Part shown: piece by piece, positions 1-8,870 of the stretch | How positions within the stretch are numbered: the first letter of the stretch is position 1 | How the letters are laid out: each line of letters starts with the position of its first letter | Assembly (NCBI GenBank): GCA_019057385.1 | Contig: JAHQJS010000007.1 | Coordinates: 587,685-651,684 of the forward strand | Direction of reading: 5' to 3' | From: Candidatus Borrarchaeum weybense | GTDB taxonomy: Archaea; Asgardarchaeota; Sifarchaeia; Borrarchaeales; Borrarchaeaceae | Length of the DNA stretch: 64,000 nt | Translations under genes and position numbers: made by a program | Notes under the pieces: model-generated | Database searches by the model: none | What the model was told of the DNA's origin: nothing | What the model saw: only the letters and a program-made list of their open reading frames with translations

Positions 1-279
1 GAAGAGGAAGAAGAGGAAGAAAAAGAAGAAGAAGAGACAGAAGTAACAGAAAAAGAGGAAGAGACAGAGGTAACAGAAGTAAGGCGAAATATGGAAGAAG
101 AAGAGGCGAGATGGAGAAGAAGAAGAGCAGAAGAGGCAAGAAGAAGAAGAGAAGAAGAAGCTGCAAAAAAGGTTAAGGAAGAAATAACAGAAAAAGTAGA
201 AACTGATACCGAAGAAGAATCATCATTAACTGAGTCAGTTGAATTTAAAGAAAAGATAGATGAAGCTTTGGTAGAATAA
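1..279 (+). CDS. Glu/Arg-rich protein, C-terminal part
   Basis: The reading frame is open from the first base, so this is the 3' end of a longer gene. The visible residues are mostly Glu, Lys and Arg with short Thr-Glu-Val spacers, followed by a more mixed tail of about 30 residues ending at TAA 277-279. This looks like a charged low-complexity or coiled-coil tail. No domain is recognisable, so no function is assigned. A hairpin with a T-run follows. Confidence 0.55.
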   Translation, partial: EEEEEEEKEEEETEVTEKEEETEVTEVRRNMEEEEARWRRRRAEEARRRREEEAAKKVKEEITEKVETDTEEESSLTESVEFKEKIDEALVE

Positions 280-310
280 GAAAAACTGAGCCCCAAAAAA
301 GTCTTTTAAG

Positions 311-339
311 ACCTCTTGAGAGGTTCTATTCTTTTTTTA
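311..339 (+). terminator. hairpin plus T-tract terminator
   Basis: The arms ACCTCT and AGAGGT (311-324, two-base loop) are followed by a T-rich run to 339. It lies between the convergent Glu-rich gene and the sugar kinase and is placed to end the rightward transcript. Confidence 0.55.
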
Positions 340-1824
340 TGTGGCATGATACACCTTTTTGAGTGTTTGCCATTGTCCATAATATCGCTGTTTTTTATCT
401 TTGTAGAGATCCGCTAGGTTTGGATCTGGATCAACTTTTTCCTGATAACGTATTAATTTTTCTAAATCTTGCGGAGATTTATACAGTTTTAATTGAAGAA
501 GGGCAGGCATTAGAGCACCAATATTTGGTGTTTTTTCTTTAACAATACGTATTGGCTTTTCGTATATAGAGGCTCTAAGTTTATTCCAGAATGGCCATTT
601 GGTTGATTTAGCTAGTATCTTTACTTCAGAGATAGGTTCAAAGAGTTCTTCAAAGATTTTAATGTATATGGATTCCGTAAGTGTCATACCAGCGATTAGA
701 CCTCTTATAAGATTGCCTCGTGCTTGTTGAGATTCTGAATCAGCTGGCCACATATTTAGAAACGCAGCACCCATTTGCGGATCATCAAAAGGACTTCGAT
801 CACCTTGAGGAAAGAATAAGCATTCATTTTCCGGTGAATCATATTTTTCGGCTAAAGGAATAGCTTCTTCTAAAGGTAATCCAATAATTTGTTCTATAAA
901 CCAACGAAAGAAAGTACCTGCAGCACCTGTAGCTGATCCTGCTAGATATCCTTTAATTGGATGACGATGATAGTATATGGCGGGATGTATTGGTAAATCC
1001 TCTTTTTCTTCGACAACGATTTTTGGAACGGTTGTGCTTCCAACATTAATTCCTGTATCATTGGGATGCAATAAACCCATTGTTAAAGATCCTGCAGTCC
1101 CGTCAGTCATACCCTGACAGATTGTCGCATTTGAAATACCCAATTTTTCTGCAAGTTCACTTTCTGCAACACCCATGGGAGTTCCTGGAGCGACAATTTG
1201 TGGCAGTAAAAAGTCAGAAGCAATTTTTGCCTCTTCAAATATTGAGTGAATCCATTCAGGGCGGGATTTTGTAATATCTGCACCTAACTTCAAACTATTT
1301 GTCCAATCTGTTTGAATATTATCTGTCCATGTCTTGTTCTTTTTCATTAAAAGTGTATATAGAAGCCATGTTGTTGATGGTATTATCCAATAAACGTTTT
1401 GAAATACTTGGGGATTTTCCTGTTTCAATTCCATGATCTTTGGAAGGGGAGAAGTGGTTGAGATTTTACTTCCACCATTTATGAGTTCCTTTATAGATTC
1501 ACTTTCATACAATCTAGCTACTGTTTCCTTTTTCGCTTTTTCGAAATACATAAGTGGCGGGAAGAGTGGTTCACCATATTTATCAACAAAAATTACTGAA
1601 CCTGAGGTTCCATCAACGGTAAGAATTTTCTTTTCAGAGGGAACGTTCTTCAGTAATTCAGTTGGGAAAATGCTAATTAGAGAAGTAAGCCAATTATTTG
1701 TTGTTTGTTCTTTAATCTCTGTTTCCTTAGCAGCTATAATATTTCCATCTAGATCATAAACTGCAACTCGTAAACCAGAAGTACCTAGTTCTATACCTAT
1801 CAAATGTACATCTGTATCATCCAA
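337..1824 (-). CDS. FGGY-family carbohydrate kinase
   Basis: Predicted ATP-dependent sugar kinase of 495 residues, the usual FGGY length. The N-terminal phosphate motif GIELGTSGLRVAVYD (about residues 10-24), the VDGTSGSVIFVD segment in the first lobe, the GMTDGTAGSL glycine-rich segment and a C-terminal lobe with NVGSTTVPK are typical of the ribulokinase/xylulokinase/gluconokinase superfamily. The start is TTG at 1824 with GGTGGA six bases upstream, and a TATA-like TTTTATAT lies at 1853-1861. It is downstream of carbamate kinase on the same strand but separated by 291 bases with its own promoter. The sugar substrate cannot be told from sequence. Confidence 0.85.
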   Translation of the reverse strand: MDDTDVHLIGIELGTSGLRVAVYDLDGNIIAAKETEIKEQTTNNWLTSLISIFPTELLKNVPSEKKILTVDGTSGSVIFVDKYGEPLFPPLMYFEKAKKETVARLYESESIKELINGGSKISTTSPLPKIMELKQENPQVFQNVYWIIPSTTWLLYTLLMKKNKTWTDNIQTDWTNSLKLGADITKSRPEWIHSIFEEAKIASDFLLPQIVAPGTPMGVAESELAEKLGISNATICQGMTDGTAGSLTMGLLHPNDTGINVGSTTVPKIVVEEKEDLPIHPAIYYHRHPIKGYLAGSATGAAGTFFRWFIEQIIGLPLEEAIPLAEKYDSPENECLFFPQGDRSPFDDPQMGAAFLNMWPADSESQQARGNLIRGLIAGMTLTESIYIKIFEELFEPISEVKILAKSTKWPFWNKLRASIYEKPIRIVKEKTPNIGALMPALLQLKLYKSPQDLEKLIRYQEKVDPDPNLADLYKDKKQRYYGQWQTLKKVYHAT

Positions 1825-1852
1825 AACAATTCCACCTCAAAAATAATGATTG

Positions 1853-1861
1853 ATATAAAAT
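1853..1861 (-). promoter_or_regulatory. TATA box of the FGGY kinase
   Basis: On the minus strand the sequence reads TTTTATAT about 30 bases upstream of the TTG start. This is the spacing expected of an archaeal promoter with a short leader. The rest of the 291-base gap shows nothing else. Confidence 0.4.
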
Positions 1862-2115
1862 TAAGCAATTTAGTGTGATTTAAAGAAATAAAATGGAAAG
1901 TGTTACTTGTTTATTCAACTCCGTATTTGAAGTTGCTAAGCTAAGTTTTTTTAAATTTATCCCTCAAAACATGGACTTTTACCTATTTAATTAATTTGAA
2001 GAATGATATAACTGAAGGATTATTTCTATTTCTGTATTTCTAATGCAAAAATTACTCGAAGCGATTATTTTAATTAAAAAAGGCAATAATCAGTTCAATT
2101 CAAACAGAAACGAAT

Positions 2116-3069
2116 TCAAATCGTGATGTTAGTCCCTGTTTCTCCTTTAATTGCTTCGCCTATTTTTTCAACAGAAGTAATAATTACTTGTTTACCTCCT
2201 GTTAATAAATAACGAATTGCTGCCGTGACTTTTGGTGCCATTGAACCAGGCAAGAAATGACCCTCTGCTAAATACTTCTCTGCCTCTTTAACATTCATAG
2301 AATCTAACCATTGTTGATTCGATTTTCCAAAGTTTAATGCAACTTTTTCTACATTGGTCGCAATAAGAAAAAGATCGGCTTTCATTTTTTGTGCTAGTAG
2401 ACCTGAAGCTAGATCTTTGTCAATTACTGCGTGATCGACACCTCGTAAGAGTCCAGTTTCCTTATCCCTTGTGACAGGAATTCCTCCACCCCCAACGCAA
2501 ATCGTTATCACTCCTTCTTTGTCTTCGAAAAGTTTTGTAATAATATCTATTTCAACAATTTCTATAGGTTCAGGTGAGGCAACAACACGTCTCCAAGTTC
2601 CCTTCGCATCCTCTTTCATTATCCATTTCTCTCGTTCCATTAACTTTTGAGCTGTTTCTTTATCATAGCGACTACCAATTGGCTTAGAGGGATTCTCAAA
2701 AGCAGGATCGTTTTCATTTACTACAACTTGTGTTAAAACTGTAACTATCTTTTTGTGTGGACAAGAGCATGTGATCATACAACTGTTTAATGTTTGTTGA
2801 AGAATATAACCAATCAAACCTTGGCTTTCAGCTCCACATACATCAAGAGGAAGTGGATACACTTCAGGACTTGATAATTCGACACGACGCAGAATATGAC
2901 CGATTTGTGGTCCGTTACCATGAGTTAAAGCAATGTTCCAACCCTCAGTAATCATTCCTACTATGTGAGTACAAGTTCTTTTTGCTACTTCAAATTGCTC
3001 CTCAACTGTCCCTTTCTGGCCTTCTTCAATTAACGCATTTCCTCCTATAGCTAGAACTGCTTTTTTCAA
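2116..3069 (-). CDS. arcC: carbamate kinase
   Basis: Amino-acid-kinase fold enzyme of 317 residues that interconverts carbamoyl phosphate plus ADP with carbamate plus ATP. Visible motifs are the N-terminal AIGGNAL, the THGNGPQ substrate loop, the LPLDVCGAESQG segment, CVGGGGIPV and the C-terminal PGSMAPKVTAA that binds nucleotide. The start is TTG 3069 with GAGGGG eight bases upstream. It lies 35 bases downstream of the cPGS-like gene on the same strand, a pairing I associate with this family in other prokaryotes. It probably works in the ATP-forming direction; carAB about 4 kb away would supply biosynthetic carbamoyl phosphate. Confidence 0.95.
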   Translation of the reverse strand: MKKAVLAIGGNALIEEGQKGTVEEQFEVAKRTCTHIVGMITEGWNIALTHGNGPQIGHILRRVELSSPEVYPLPLDVCGAESQGLIGYILQQTLNSCMITCSCPHKKIVTVLTQVVVNENDPAFENPSKPIGSRYDKETAQKLMEREKWIMKEDAKGTWRRVVASPEPIEIVEIDIITKLFEDKEGVITICVGGGGIPVTRDKETGLLRGVDHAVIDKDLASGLLAQKMKADLFLIATNVEKVALNFGKSNQQWLDSMNVKEAEKYLAEGHFLPGSMAPKVTAAIRYLLTGGKQVIITSVEKIGEAIKGETGTNITI

Positions 3070-3104
3070 AATTATCCCCTCTACATAAGGGAAAACATAT
3101 AAAG

Positions 3105-4462
3105 TTAGCGTAAGTCCATTTTGATTATAAATCCGGATAGAATTTCTCTAAGTGTTGGTCCTCTGATCTCTTCCAGTTCGTATCTAACGCGAGTCATGGG
3201 TTTTTTACAACTGATGAGCCTTGTTAAATCAATTGGTGTGCCAATCACAACAGCATCACATTCTGCATTACATATAGTTACTTCTAATTCCTGAATTTGG
3301 TGCTCTCCATATCCCATCGCAGGCAAAATTTGATCAAGATGTGTGTATTTTTTATACACTTCTTTAATTGAACCAACGGCAAACGGACGTGGATCTATGA
3401 TTTCAGCGTTGAGGTTTTTCGCTGCTATCGCTCCGGCTCCGTATGACATTTGACCATGAGTTAGTGTTGGCCCATCTTCTATCACTAAAACTCGTTTTCC
3501 TTGAATCAAAGAAGGTTGATCAACGGTAATAGGGGAAGCTGCTTCTATTACTTTAGCCGATGGATTAACACGTTTTATATTCTCTTTGATTATCTTAACT
3601 CCATCTTTCGGGGCAGTATTAACCTTATTTATGATAATAACATCCGCCATCCGAAAATTAGTTTCTCCTGGATAATAACTCAATTCATGACCAGGTCTGT
3701 GAGCATCAGCAACGCAAATACTAAGATCTGAGTGGTAAAAAGAAAAATCATTGTTTCCTCCATCCCATACAATCAGATCACCAGATTTTTCAGCCTCTTC
3801 GAGGATACATTGATAATCTACTCCTGCAAAAACCGTAAATCCGTTCGCAATATGTGGTTCATATTCCTCTCTTTCTTCTATCGTTGTCTCATATTTATCC
3901 AAATCTTCGAAAGTTTCGAATTTTTGGCATTTTTCTTTTATTAAATTGCCATATGGCATGGGATGTCGAATAATACTAACTTTTATATTAAAATCTCTAA
4001 GAATCTTTGTTACCCGTCTAGTACAAGGAGATTTGCCAGCGCCTGTTCTTACTGCTACTATAGAAATGACTGGCTTACTTGACTTCAACATGGTCGTCTT
4101 TGGTCCCATTAGGCGAAAATCAGCGCCTCCAGCTAAGACTAGACTTGCTTTGTGCATAACATCTTCAAACGCGAGATCAGAATATGCAAGTATAACTTGA
4201 TCTATATTATATTCTTTAATAAGTTCTATTAGCCGTTCTTCAGAATATATTGGAATGCCTTGAGGATACAGATGCCCTGCAAGTTCAGGAGGATACCTTC
4301 TTTCTTCAATACCAGGTATTTGTGCTGCAGTAAATGCAAAGACCTTATAGACTTCATTATCTTTGAAATAGGCGTTAAAATTGTGGAATTCGTGGGTTAT
4401 TAAAACTAATAAAACCTATCACGTCCAGCTGCGCCCATAATCAATATCTTTATCTTTTTCAA
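3105..4462 (-). pseudogene. cyclic 2,3-diphosphoglycerate synthetase-like protein, frameshifted
   Basis: Translation upstream of the annotated-looking ATG (4157) continues the family sequence back to about 4388, with ATQIPGIEERRYPPELAG-like residues, and then hits stops. A second frame supplies the true N-terminus from TTG 4462 (GGAGG at 4474-4478), reading to MGAAGRD at 4418. The two halves are separated by 29 extra bases (4389-4417) that shift the frame and add stops. The rest is intact: a P-loop RTGAGKSPCTRRV and a GTPase-like core including VIIINKVNTAP. Family members are cytosolic nucleotide-binding proteins often beside carbamate kinase; the true substrate is unclear. Reinitiation could still make the 350-residue C-terminal part. 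Sequencing error is less likely for a 29-base change. Confidence 0.75.
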
Positions 4463-4503
4463 AGACTCATGCACCTCCAAATTAAGGTTATCAATCCTCC
4501 GCA

Positions 4504-4535
4504 AGAAGAAACCTCAACATCTTGGGAGGTCTTCT
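4504..4535. terminator. hairpin between two leftward genes
   Basis: The inverted repeat pairs AGAAG/CTTCT and ACCTC/GAGGT with a two-base bulge and ten-base loop. It sits just 3' of the leftward winged-helix gene and 5' of the cPGS-like gene. No T-run follows on the minus strand, so a terminator role is tentative. Confidence 0.3.
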
Positions 4536-4551
4536 AGCATTAACAGATAAA

Positions 4552-4824
4552 TCAGTCTTCTGCTATTGTTACCAACTGTTTATCTTTTATTATTTCAACT
4601 CGTCTCTTTGTTTTTGTTATTTGGCTCACATGAATGATTCCTTCGATTTCTAATCGCATTAGTTCCTTGTTTATCCGATCTAATGATGAATTCTTATCAG
4701 CTCTTTGAACTAAAGTAACTAGATCCGTATCTAATATAACGCCCTGTCTCTTAGAAACTGCATTTAGGATTAGATTTCGTAACGGAATTGCGTTCCACAT
4801 GTTTTTTGTTGATATCTTTATCAC
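4552..4824 (-). CDS. small winged-helix-like protein
   Basis: A 90-residue protein I do not recognise as a named family. It reads as a small winged helix: a first helix with PLRNLILNAVSKRQG, a second with LDRINKELMRLEIEGII, then a beta wing (HVSQITKTKRRVEII). This is the layout of short archaeal DNA-binding proteins. It has its own leader region upstream and is separated from the next leftward gene by a hairpin. A regulator role is inferred from the fold only. Confidence 0.55.
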   Translation of the reverse strand: MIKISTKNMWNAIPLRNLILNAVSKRQGVILDTDLVTLVQRADKNSSLDRINKELMRLEIEGIIHVSQITKTKRRVEIIKDKQLVTIAED

Positions 4825-5217
4825 CCCAGAACAGCTAACGTAGACGAAAAAATTCTGCTTTTCTGTTAATTAAATAGAATTTAACTATCTATATTTCTGT
4901 AAATACATCCAATATTAATTCCTTAAAAAGTATAGCGAATTTCTAACTGAGGAGTATTACTATTTTAAGTTATAATCAGTTATCTTATAAGTTTAGTGTT
5001 TTTGAACTTCATTATTGTTTCCTATTCCTTTTTTTATAATCAATTCACAAGAAGACTCCGTCAACTTAATGGGAAGATGAACTGAAGTATAGTGTTTCAC
5101 TTTCACACAGGTCTCCCTACACTTAAATTACGTAACACATTACTTAAGCGTGGAGTATGCCGAATTGTTTGGCTTGGTATGGGGAACCTAAACAAAATGC
5201 GCTACCGATGAATAGAA
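4825..5217. other. intergenic region upstream of the recombinase
   Basis: A 393-base gap with no credible gene. It carries divergent promoters for the winged-helix gene and the recombinase, and at 5095-5130 a promoter element also found near 13.98 and 17.85 kb. Confidence 0.4.
5095..5130 (+). promoter_or_regulatory. shared promoter element, copy 1 (recombinase)
   Basis: The segment TTTCACTTTCACACAGGTCT followed by CCCTACACTTAAATTA is almost repeated upstream of both PBECR-like nuclease genes (13983-14015 and 17852-17886). The end of each copy is TATA-like. The leader to the recombinase ATG at 5218 is about 60 bases. Confidence 0.5.
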
Positions 5218-6540
5218 ATGACTAAAAAACTTTCTGATGAATATATTAAGCAACAAGCAGAAGAACTTAAGAAACACATAGAAAAAACAGGAAAAGTTCC
5301 AACAGCAAGAGAACTTGGAAAACTTGGATTCTCAAGAAAAGGTTTAGTACGCTATTATGGTAGCTATAATAAATTAATCGAAAAACTTGGATTCCAACCA
5401 AATAAAAGATCATATACAAAGAAAGATTTACTGCAATTCTTAAGGAATTACAAAGAAAGAACAGGAAACATACCTTTAACTTTAGTATTTCATTCAAACA
5501 AAGATTATCCTTCTCCAACAATATATAGAAGGGAATTTGGATCGTGGAATGCCGCCTTAAGAGAAGCGGGGCTTGAAACAAACCTTGAATATCATGTTAG
5601 CGATGAATTAATTGAACAATATATCAATGATAGGAAAGATCTTTTGACAGATAGTACTATCCGATGTTATTATGCCACACTTTCAGATCTCTATGCATTC
5701 TTAAGATCAAAGGCTAAAAGTTGGGATGATTTAGACACAATTATTATCGCCGAGTATTTTTTTTATTTAAAGAAGAATGGTAGTTACTCTAAAAGAAATA
5801 ATAGAGCTCGACCGAATCGTGCGCAAGCCCTGAAGTCTCGAGCAATTCATATATCCGCATTTTTAACGTGGATTGAAAAATGGTGTAAGAGAAAAAAGAT
5901 AGATCCATATATAATAGATCCTAGTGAGATTGAAGAGATTAAAGCCTTATTAAAACGTCCCAATATAGTTCCAAAAACAGAAGAATCAACAAGACGCGCT
6001 TTGTCAGAAGAACAGCTAGAAATTATTCGACAGTCAATTGATGTATCAATTGACAGAAATATTTTTGACCTAGGATTAAATCTAGGTCTTAGAGTAAACG
6101 AATACGAAAAAATCACTTTGGACATGATCGATGGCTTTGAAACTGATCATTTTATTGTTGTTACTGGAAAACGGAACAAAAGAAGGAATGTAGTTGTTAC
6201 TGAGAATATAAAAACTATGATTAGAAAACAATTACTGCTGAGAAAATTGTACCGAGTAGAACATAATTATTTCTTCTTTGATGTCGGAAAGAAAGGAGCC
6301 ATAAGATTAACAAAAAAAAGAGTTAATGAAATTTATCAAAGGTTATCAGAATCAACAGGAATATTCTTCCGACAGCATGAACTACGCTATACTATGGCGG
6401 TACTGTTTCAAAATAAGGGTGTCCGACAGCATATTATTAGTCAAAGGTTGGGTCATAAAGGTAGTTCAACACAGCGATATTCCAGAATGACACCCCTAGA
6501 ACGCTATAAAATTCTTCAAAAAAAGGTAGGTTCTATTTAA
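5218..6540 (+). CDS. tyrosine recombinase with N-terminal HNH-associated repeats
   Basis: A 440-residue integrase/recombinase. Residues 1-120 contain two copies of the homing-endonuclease-associated repeat type (TGKVPTARELGKLGFSRKGL and TGNIPLTLVFHSNKDYPSPT, each ending in a Gly-Ser-Trp/Tyr-N segment), likely DNA-binding. A SAM-like core-binding domain follows (about 130-240). The catalytic domain has the first Arg in GLNLGLRVNE, HELR (H-x-x-R), LGH and the nucleophile Tyr in TQRYSRM near the C-terminus. All catalytic residues are visible, so it should be active. No matching att repeat pair was found by eye. It stands alone, marking a site of past or present mobile-element activity. Confidence 0.88.
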   Translation: MTKKLSDEYIKQQAEELKKHIEKTGKVPTARELGKLGFSRKGLVRYYGSYNKLIEKLGFQPNKRSYTKKDLLQFLRNYKERTGNIPLTLVFHSNKDYPSPTIYRREFGSWNAALREAGLETNLEYHVSDELIEQYINDRKDLLTDSTIRCYYATLSDLYAFLRSKAKSWDDLDTIIIAEYFFYLKKNGSYSKRNNRARPNRAQALKSRAIHISAFLTWIEKWCKRKKIDPYIIDPSEIEEIKALLKRPNIVPKTEESTRRALSEEQLEIIRQSIDVSIDRNIFDLGLNLGLRVNEYEKITLDMIDGFETDHFIVVTGKRNKRRNVVVTENIKTMIRKQLLLRKLYRVEHNYFFFDVGKKGAIRLTKKRVNEIYQRLSESTGIFFRQHELRYTMAVLFQNKGVRQHIISQRLGHKGSSTQRYSRMTPLERYKILQKKVGSI

Positions 6541-6699
6541 CATACTTTTTTAGAATTATTTCGAGTATTACTCTTTTGTTTGAATGGAATCTGATCAATT
6601 TCTTCACTTATCACATGCCATCATGCAGTAATTCTTTTTTTAGGATTTAATTCAATACTGAGATAGTTGTATAAGATAAGAATTCATTGCAAAATTAAA

Positions 6700-7383
6700 C
6701 TATGTGATAAGGAACCCACTGAAGTCTATCTGTGATCCATATAGCCATAGAAAAACTACACCAAATGCGATTAGTGTAATTCCACACACAATTATTATAA
6801 TCTTGTATTTTTCAATATTGATTCTATTCTTTTGTCTTGCAATAACATAGCCTAACGCACCGTAATAAATAAAATCACCGAAAAAGTGTCCGATGCCCCA
6901 AAAAACGACTCCTACTAAAGACCATGTTAAGTAGGTATAAATTAATGTAGATATACCAATTGTAAGCCACCAAATAATAACAGCAGGGTTCGATATAGTA
7001 TAAATAATTCCAGTTTTAAAACCGCCTAGGCCACCTTCTGATGGAGAAGCAAGTTCTTGCTCAATCTGTTTAAGTTTTCGCGTTTCTTGGAATGTTAGAA
7101 TCCCAAATGCAAAGAGCGAAAAACTGCTAACAAAACCAATTATGTTTAGAATCGATGAGGATGTGAAATATGAGATACTTCCTAAGCCAATAATAACAAG
7201 AGTCATAAGTACGACTTCAGTTAGAAAGTGAGACGATGCCATCTCCGCTCCGCTTTTTTCTCCCTCTTGCAGTGCTGTTTTGATTAATACGACAAACATT
7301 GGACCTGGAATCATGGCTCCTGTAAGGCAGATAACAAATCCGAGCCCAAATTGAATTAAAATCAAGAGGGGATCTAGAGCCAT
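6700..7383 (-). CDS. LysE/RhtB-family amino acid exporter
   Basis: A membrane protein of 227 residues with six predicted hydrophobic segments. The first segment carries the family signature GAMIPGPMFVVLIKTAL, followed by GxxxG-like helices and a cytoplasmic Lys/Glu-rich loop (about 105-120). This matches LysE-type translocators that export amino acids or other small metabolites at the cytoplasmic membrane. It is transcribed alone, divergently from carA. The substrate is unknown. Confidence 0.85.
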   Translation of the reverse strand: MALDPLLILIQFGLGFVICLTGAMIPGPMFVVLIKTALQEGEKSGAEMASSHFLTEVVLMTLVIIGLGSISYFTSSSILNIIGFVSSFSLFAFGILTFQETRKLKQIEQELASPSEGGLGGFKTGIIYTISNPAVIIWWLTIGISTLIYTYLTWSLVGVVFWGIGHFFGDFIYYGALGYVIARQKNRINIEKYKIIIIVCGITLIAFGVVFLWLYGSQIDFSGFLIT

Positions 7384-7612
7384 AATAGTACTTCCACTTT
7401 TTTCTTTGTTAATTCAAAGAAATAAAGAGAGGAGTTTTATTACCCAGAATCCATGAAGCTTATAAGAATTTTGCTCATTACGCAAGATGATTAATCGACG
7501 CATAAATTGAAAATTAGTCGCCTTTCGTCAATTTTACACAATAAAATGTGATATTCTCCTTCAAAGCGCCACCAATTTTTGTCGAACATTGAGAAGAAAT
7601 ATTAACGAAAAA

Positions 7613-7619
7613 TTTATAT
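7613..7619 (+). promoter_or_regulatory. TATA box of carAB
   Basis: TTTATAT lies about 45 bases upstream of the GTG start of carA, giving a leader of roughly 15-20 bases if transcription starts 25 bases downstream. Confidence 0.45.
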
Positions 7620-7658
7620 GTGAAATAATGATACTCTCGCAAAGACTAAGTATTACTG

Positions 7659-8870
7659 GTGGGATTGCTTTTTGCGACTAAAGATTTAAACAGAAGAGAT
7701 TCATTGGTGAAAACCTCTGAGTATACTTTTTCGATTAAATCTAATAGGGCAGTTTTAGTTTTAGAAGATGGATCTGTTTTTTCGGGCTATGGTTTCGGTG
7801 CTTTATCGAAAGAAACGTCTGGAGAATGTGTTTTTGCAACTGGAATGACAGGATATACGGAAACACTTACAGATCCTAGTTATAACGGACAAATTCTCTG
7901 CCTGACTTATCCGCTAGTTGGAAATTATGGTGTTGCTCCTTATTCAACAGTAGATGAGTTTGGTCTGCCCATTCATTTTGAATCAATAGGAATTAAGGTC
8001 AAAGGGTTAATTATCCATGAGTTATGCCATAATCCACACCATTGGGCATCTGTGAAATCATTAGATCAGTGGTTAACAGAAGAAAGCATTCCTGGAATAT
8101 ATGGAATCGATACACGTCTGTTAACAAGGAAATTACGTAAAACAGGTGTAATGTTAGGCATTCTTAAGACATACGATCGCTCAGATGAAATTGATTTTGA
8201 TGCCTTAATTGGTGCAGCACAAAAGGTTCCTGATCCAAATAAAAGAAATCTAGCTTCTGAAGTAAGTACAAGTGAACCGATTATATACAACCCTTCGGGT
8301 AAAAAAAGGATTGTTTTGATAGATGTTGGCACTAAATTAGGCATTATTCAATGTCTTTTACAACTTGGTGTCTCTGTAATTCAAGTACCGTGGAATACAC
8401 CTTTTGAAAAAATCTGGTCCTATCAACCTGATGGCGTACTCATAAGCAATGGACCTGGCGATCCAACTATTATGACAGAAACTATCAAAACTATACGTCA
8501 TGTTATTGATGAAGAGATACCTACATTTGGTATTTGTTTTGGAAATCAACTCTTAGCATTAGCCCTTGATGCATCCACATTCAAACTTAAGTACGGTCAC
8601 AGAGGTGTCAACAAACCCGTTATTAATCTCGAAACAAAGAAATGCTATATTACTACTCAAAATCACGGTTTTGCCGTCGACCCAGACTCTTTAGAGGGAA
8701 CTGGATTAAAACTGTGGTTCATTAACGCTGATGATCACACTGTTGAAGGATTAAAACACGAAACGCTTCCCGTATGTTCATTTCAAGCACATCCAGAAGC
8801 TAAGCCAGGACCTTATGATGCAGAATGGCTCTTTCAACGCTTTATAAAGATGATGGAGGTTAAGAGCTAA
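7659..8870 (+). CDS. carA: carbamoyl-phosphate synthase small subunit
   Basis: Glutaminase subunit that supplies ammonia to CarB for carbamoyl phosphate in pyrimidine and arginine synthesis. The N-terminal CPSase_sm domain shows VLEDGSVFSGYGFG, TGMTGYTETLTDPSY and GIDTRLLTRKLR. The class-I amidotransferase domain has the nucleophile Cys in FGICFGNQ and the partner His-Glu in QAHPEA. Most relatives have GICLGHQ; the Asn for His is an unusual but not catalytic change. The protein is 403 residues from GTG 7659; GTG 7707 would give a length closer to the family norm of 360-380. The stop overlaps the carB start by one base (TAATG). Confidence 0.95.
   Translation: MGLLFATKDLNRRDSLVKTSEYTFSIKSNRAVLVLEDGSVFSGYGFGALSKETSGECVFATGMTGYTETLTDPSYNGQILCLTYPLVGNYGVAPYSTVDEFGLPIHFESIGIKVKGLIIHELCHNPHHWASVKSLDQWLTEESIPGIYGIDTRLLTRKLRKTGVMLGILKTYDRSDEIDFDALIGAAQKVPDPNKRNLASEVSTSEPIIYNPSGKKRIVLIDVGTKLGIIQCLLQLGVSVIQVPWNTPFEKIWSYQPDGVLISNGPGDPTIMTETIKTIRHVIDEEIPTFGICFGNQLLALALDASTFKLKYGHRGVNKPVINLETKKCYITTQNHGFAVDPDSLEGTGLKLWFINADDHTVEGLKHETLPVCSFQAHPEAKPGPYDAEWLFQRFIKMMEVKS

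Noticed and set aside
1..90. GA-rich tract as a simple-sequence repeat
   Set aside because: It is read in frame as a Glu-rich tail of a coding sequence, so it is better described as coding.
5097..5115. TTTCACACAGG resembling lacZ-vector sequence
   Set aside because: The match is only about ten bases and the flanks differ; three diverged genomic copies show that it is native.
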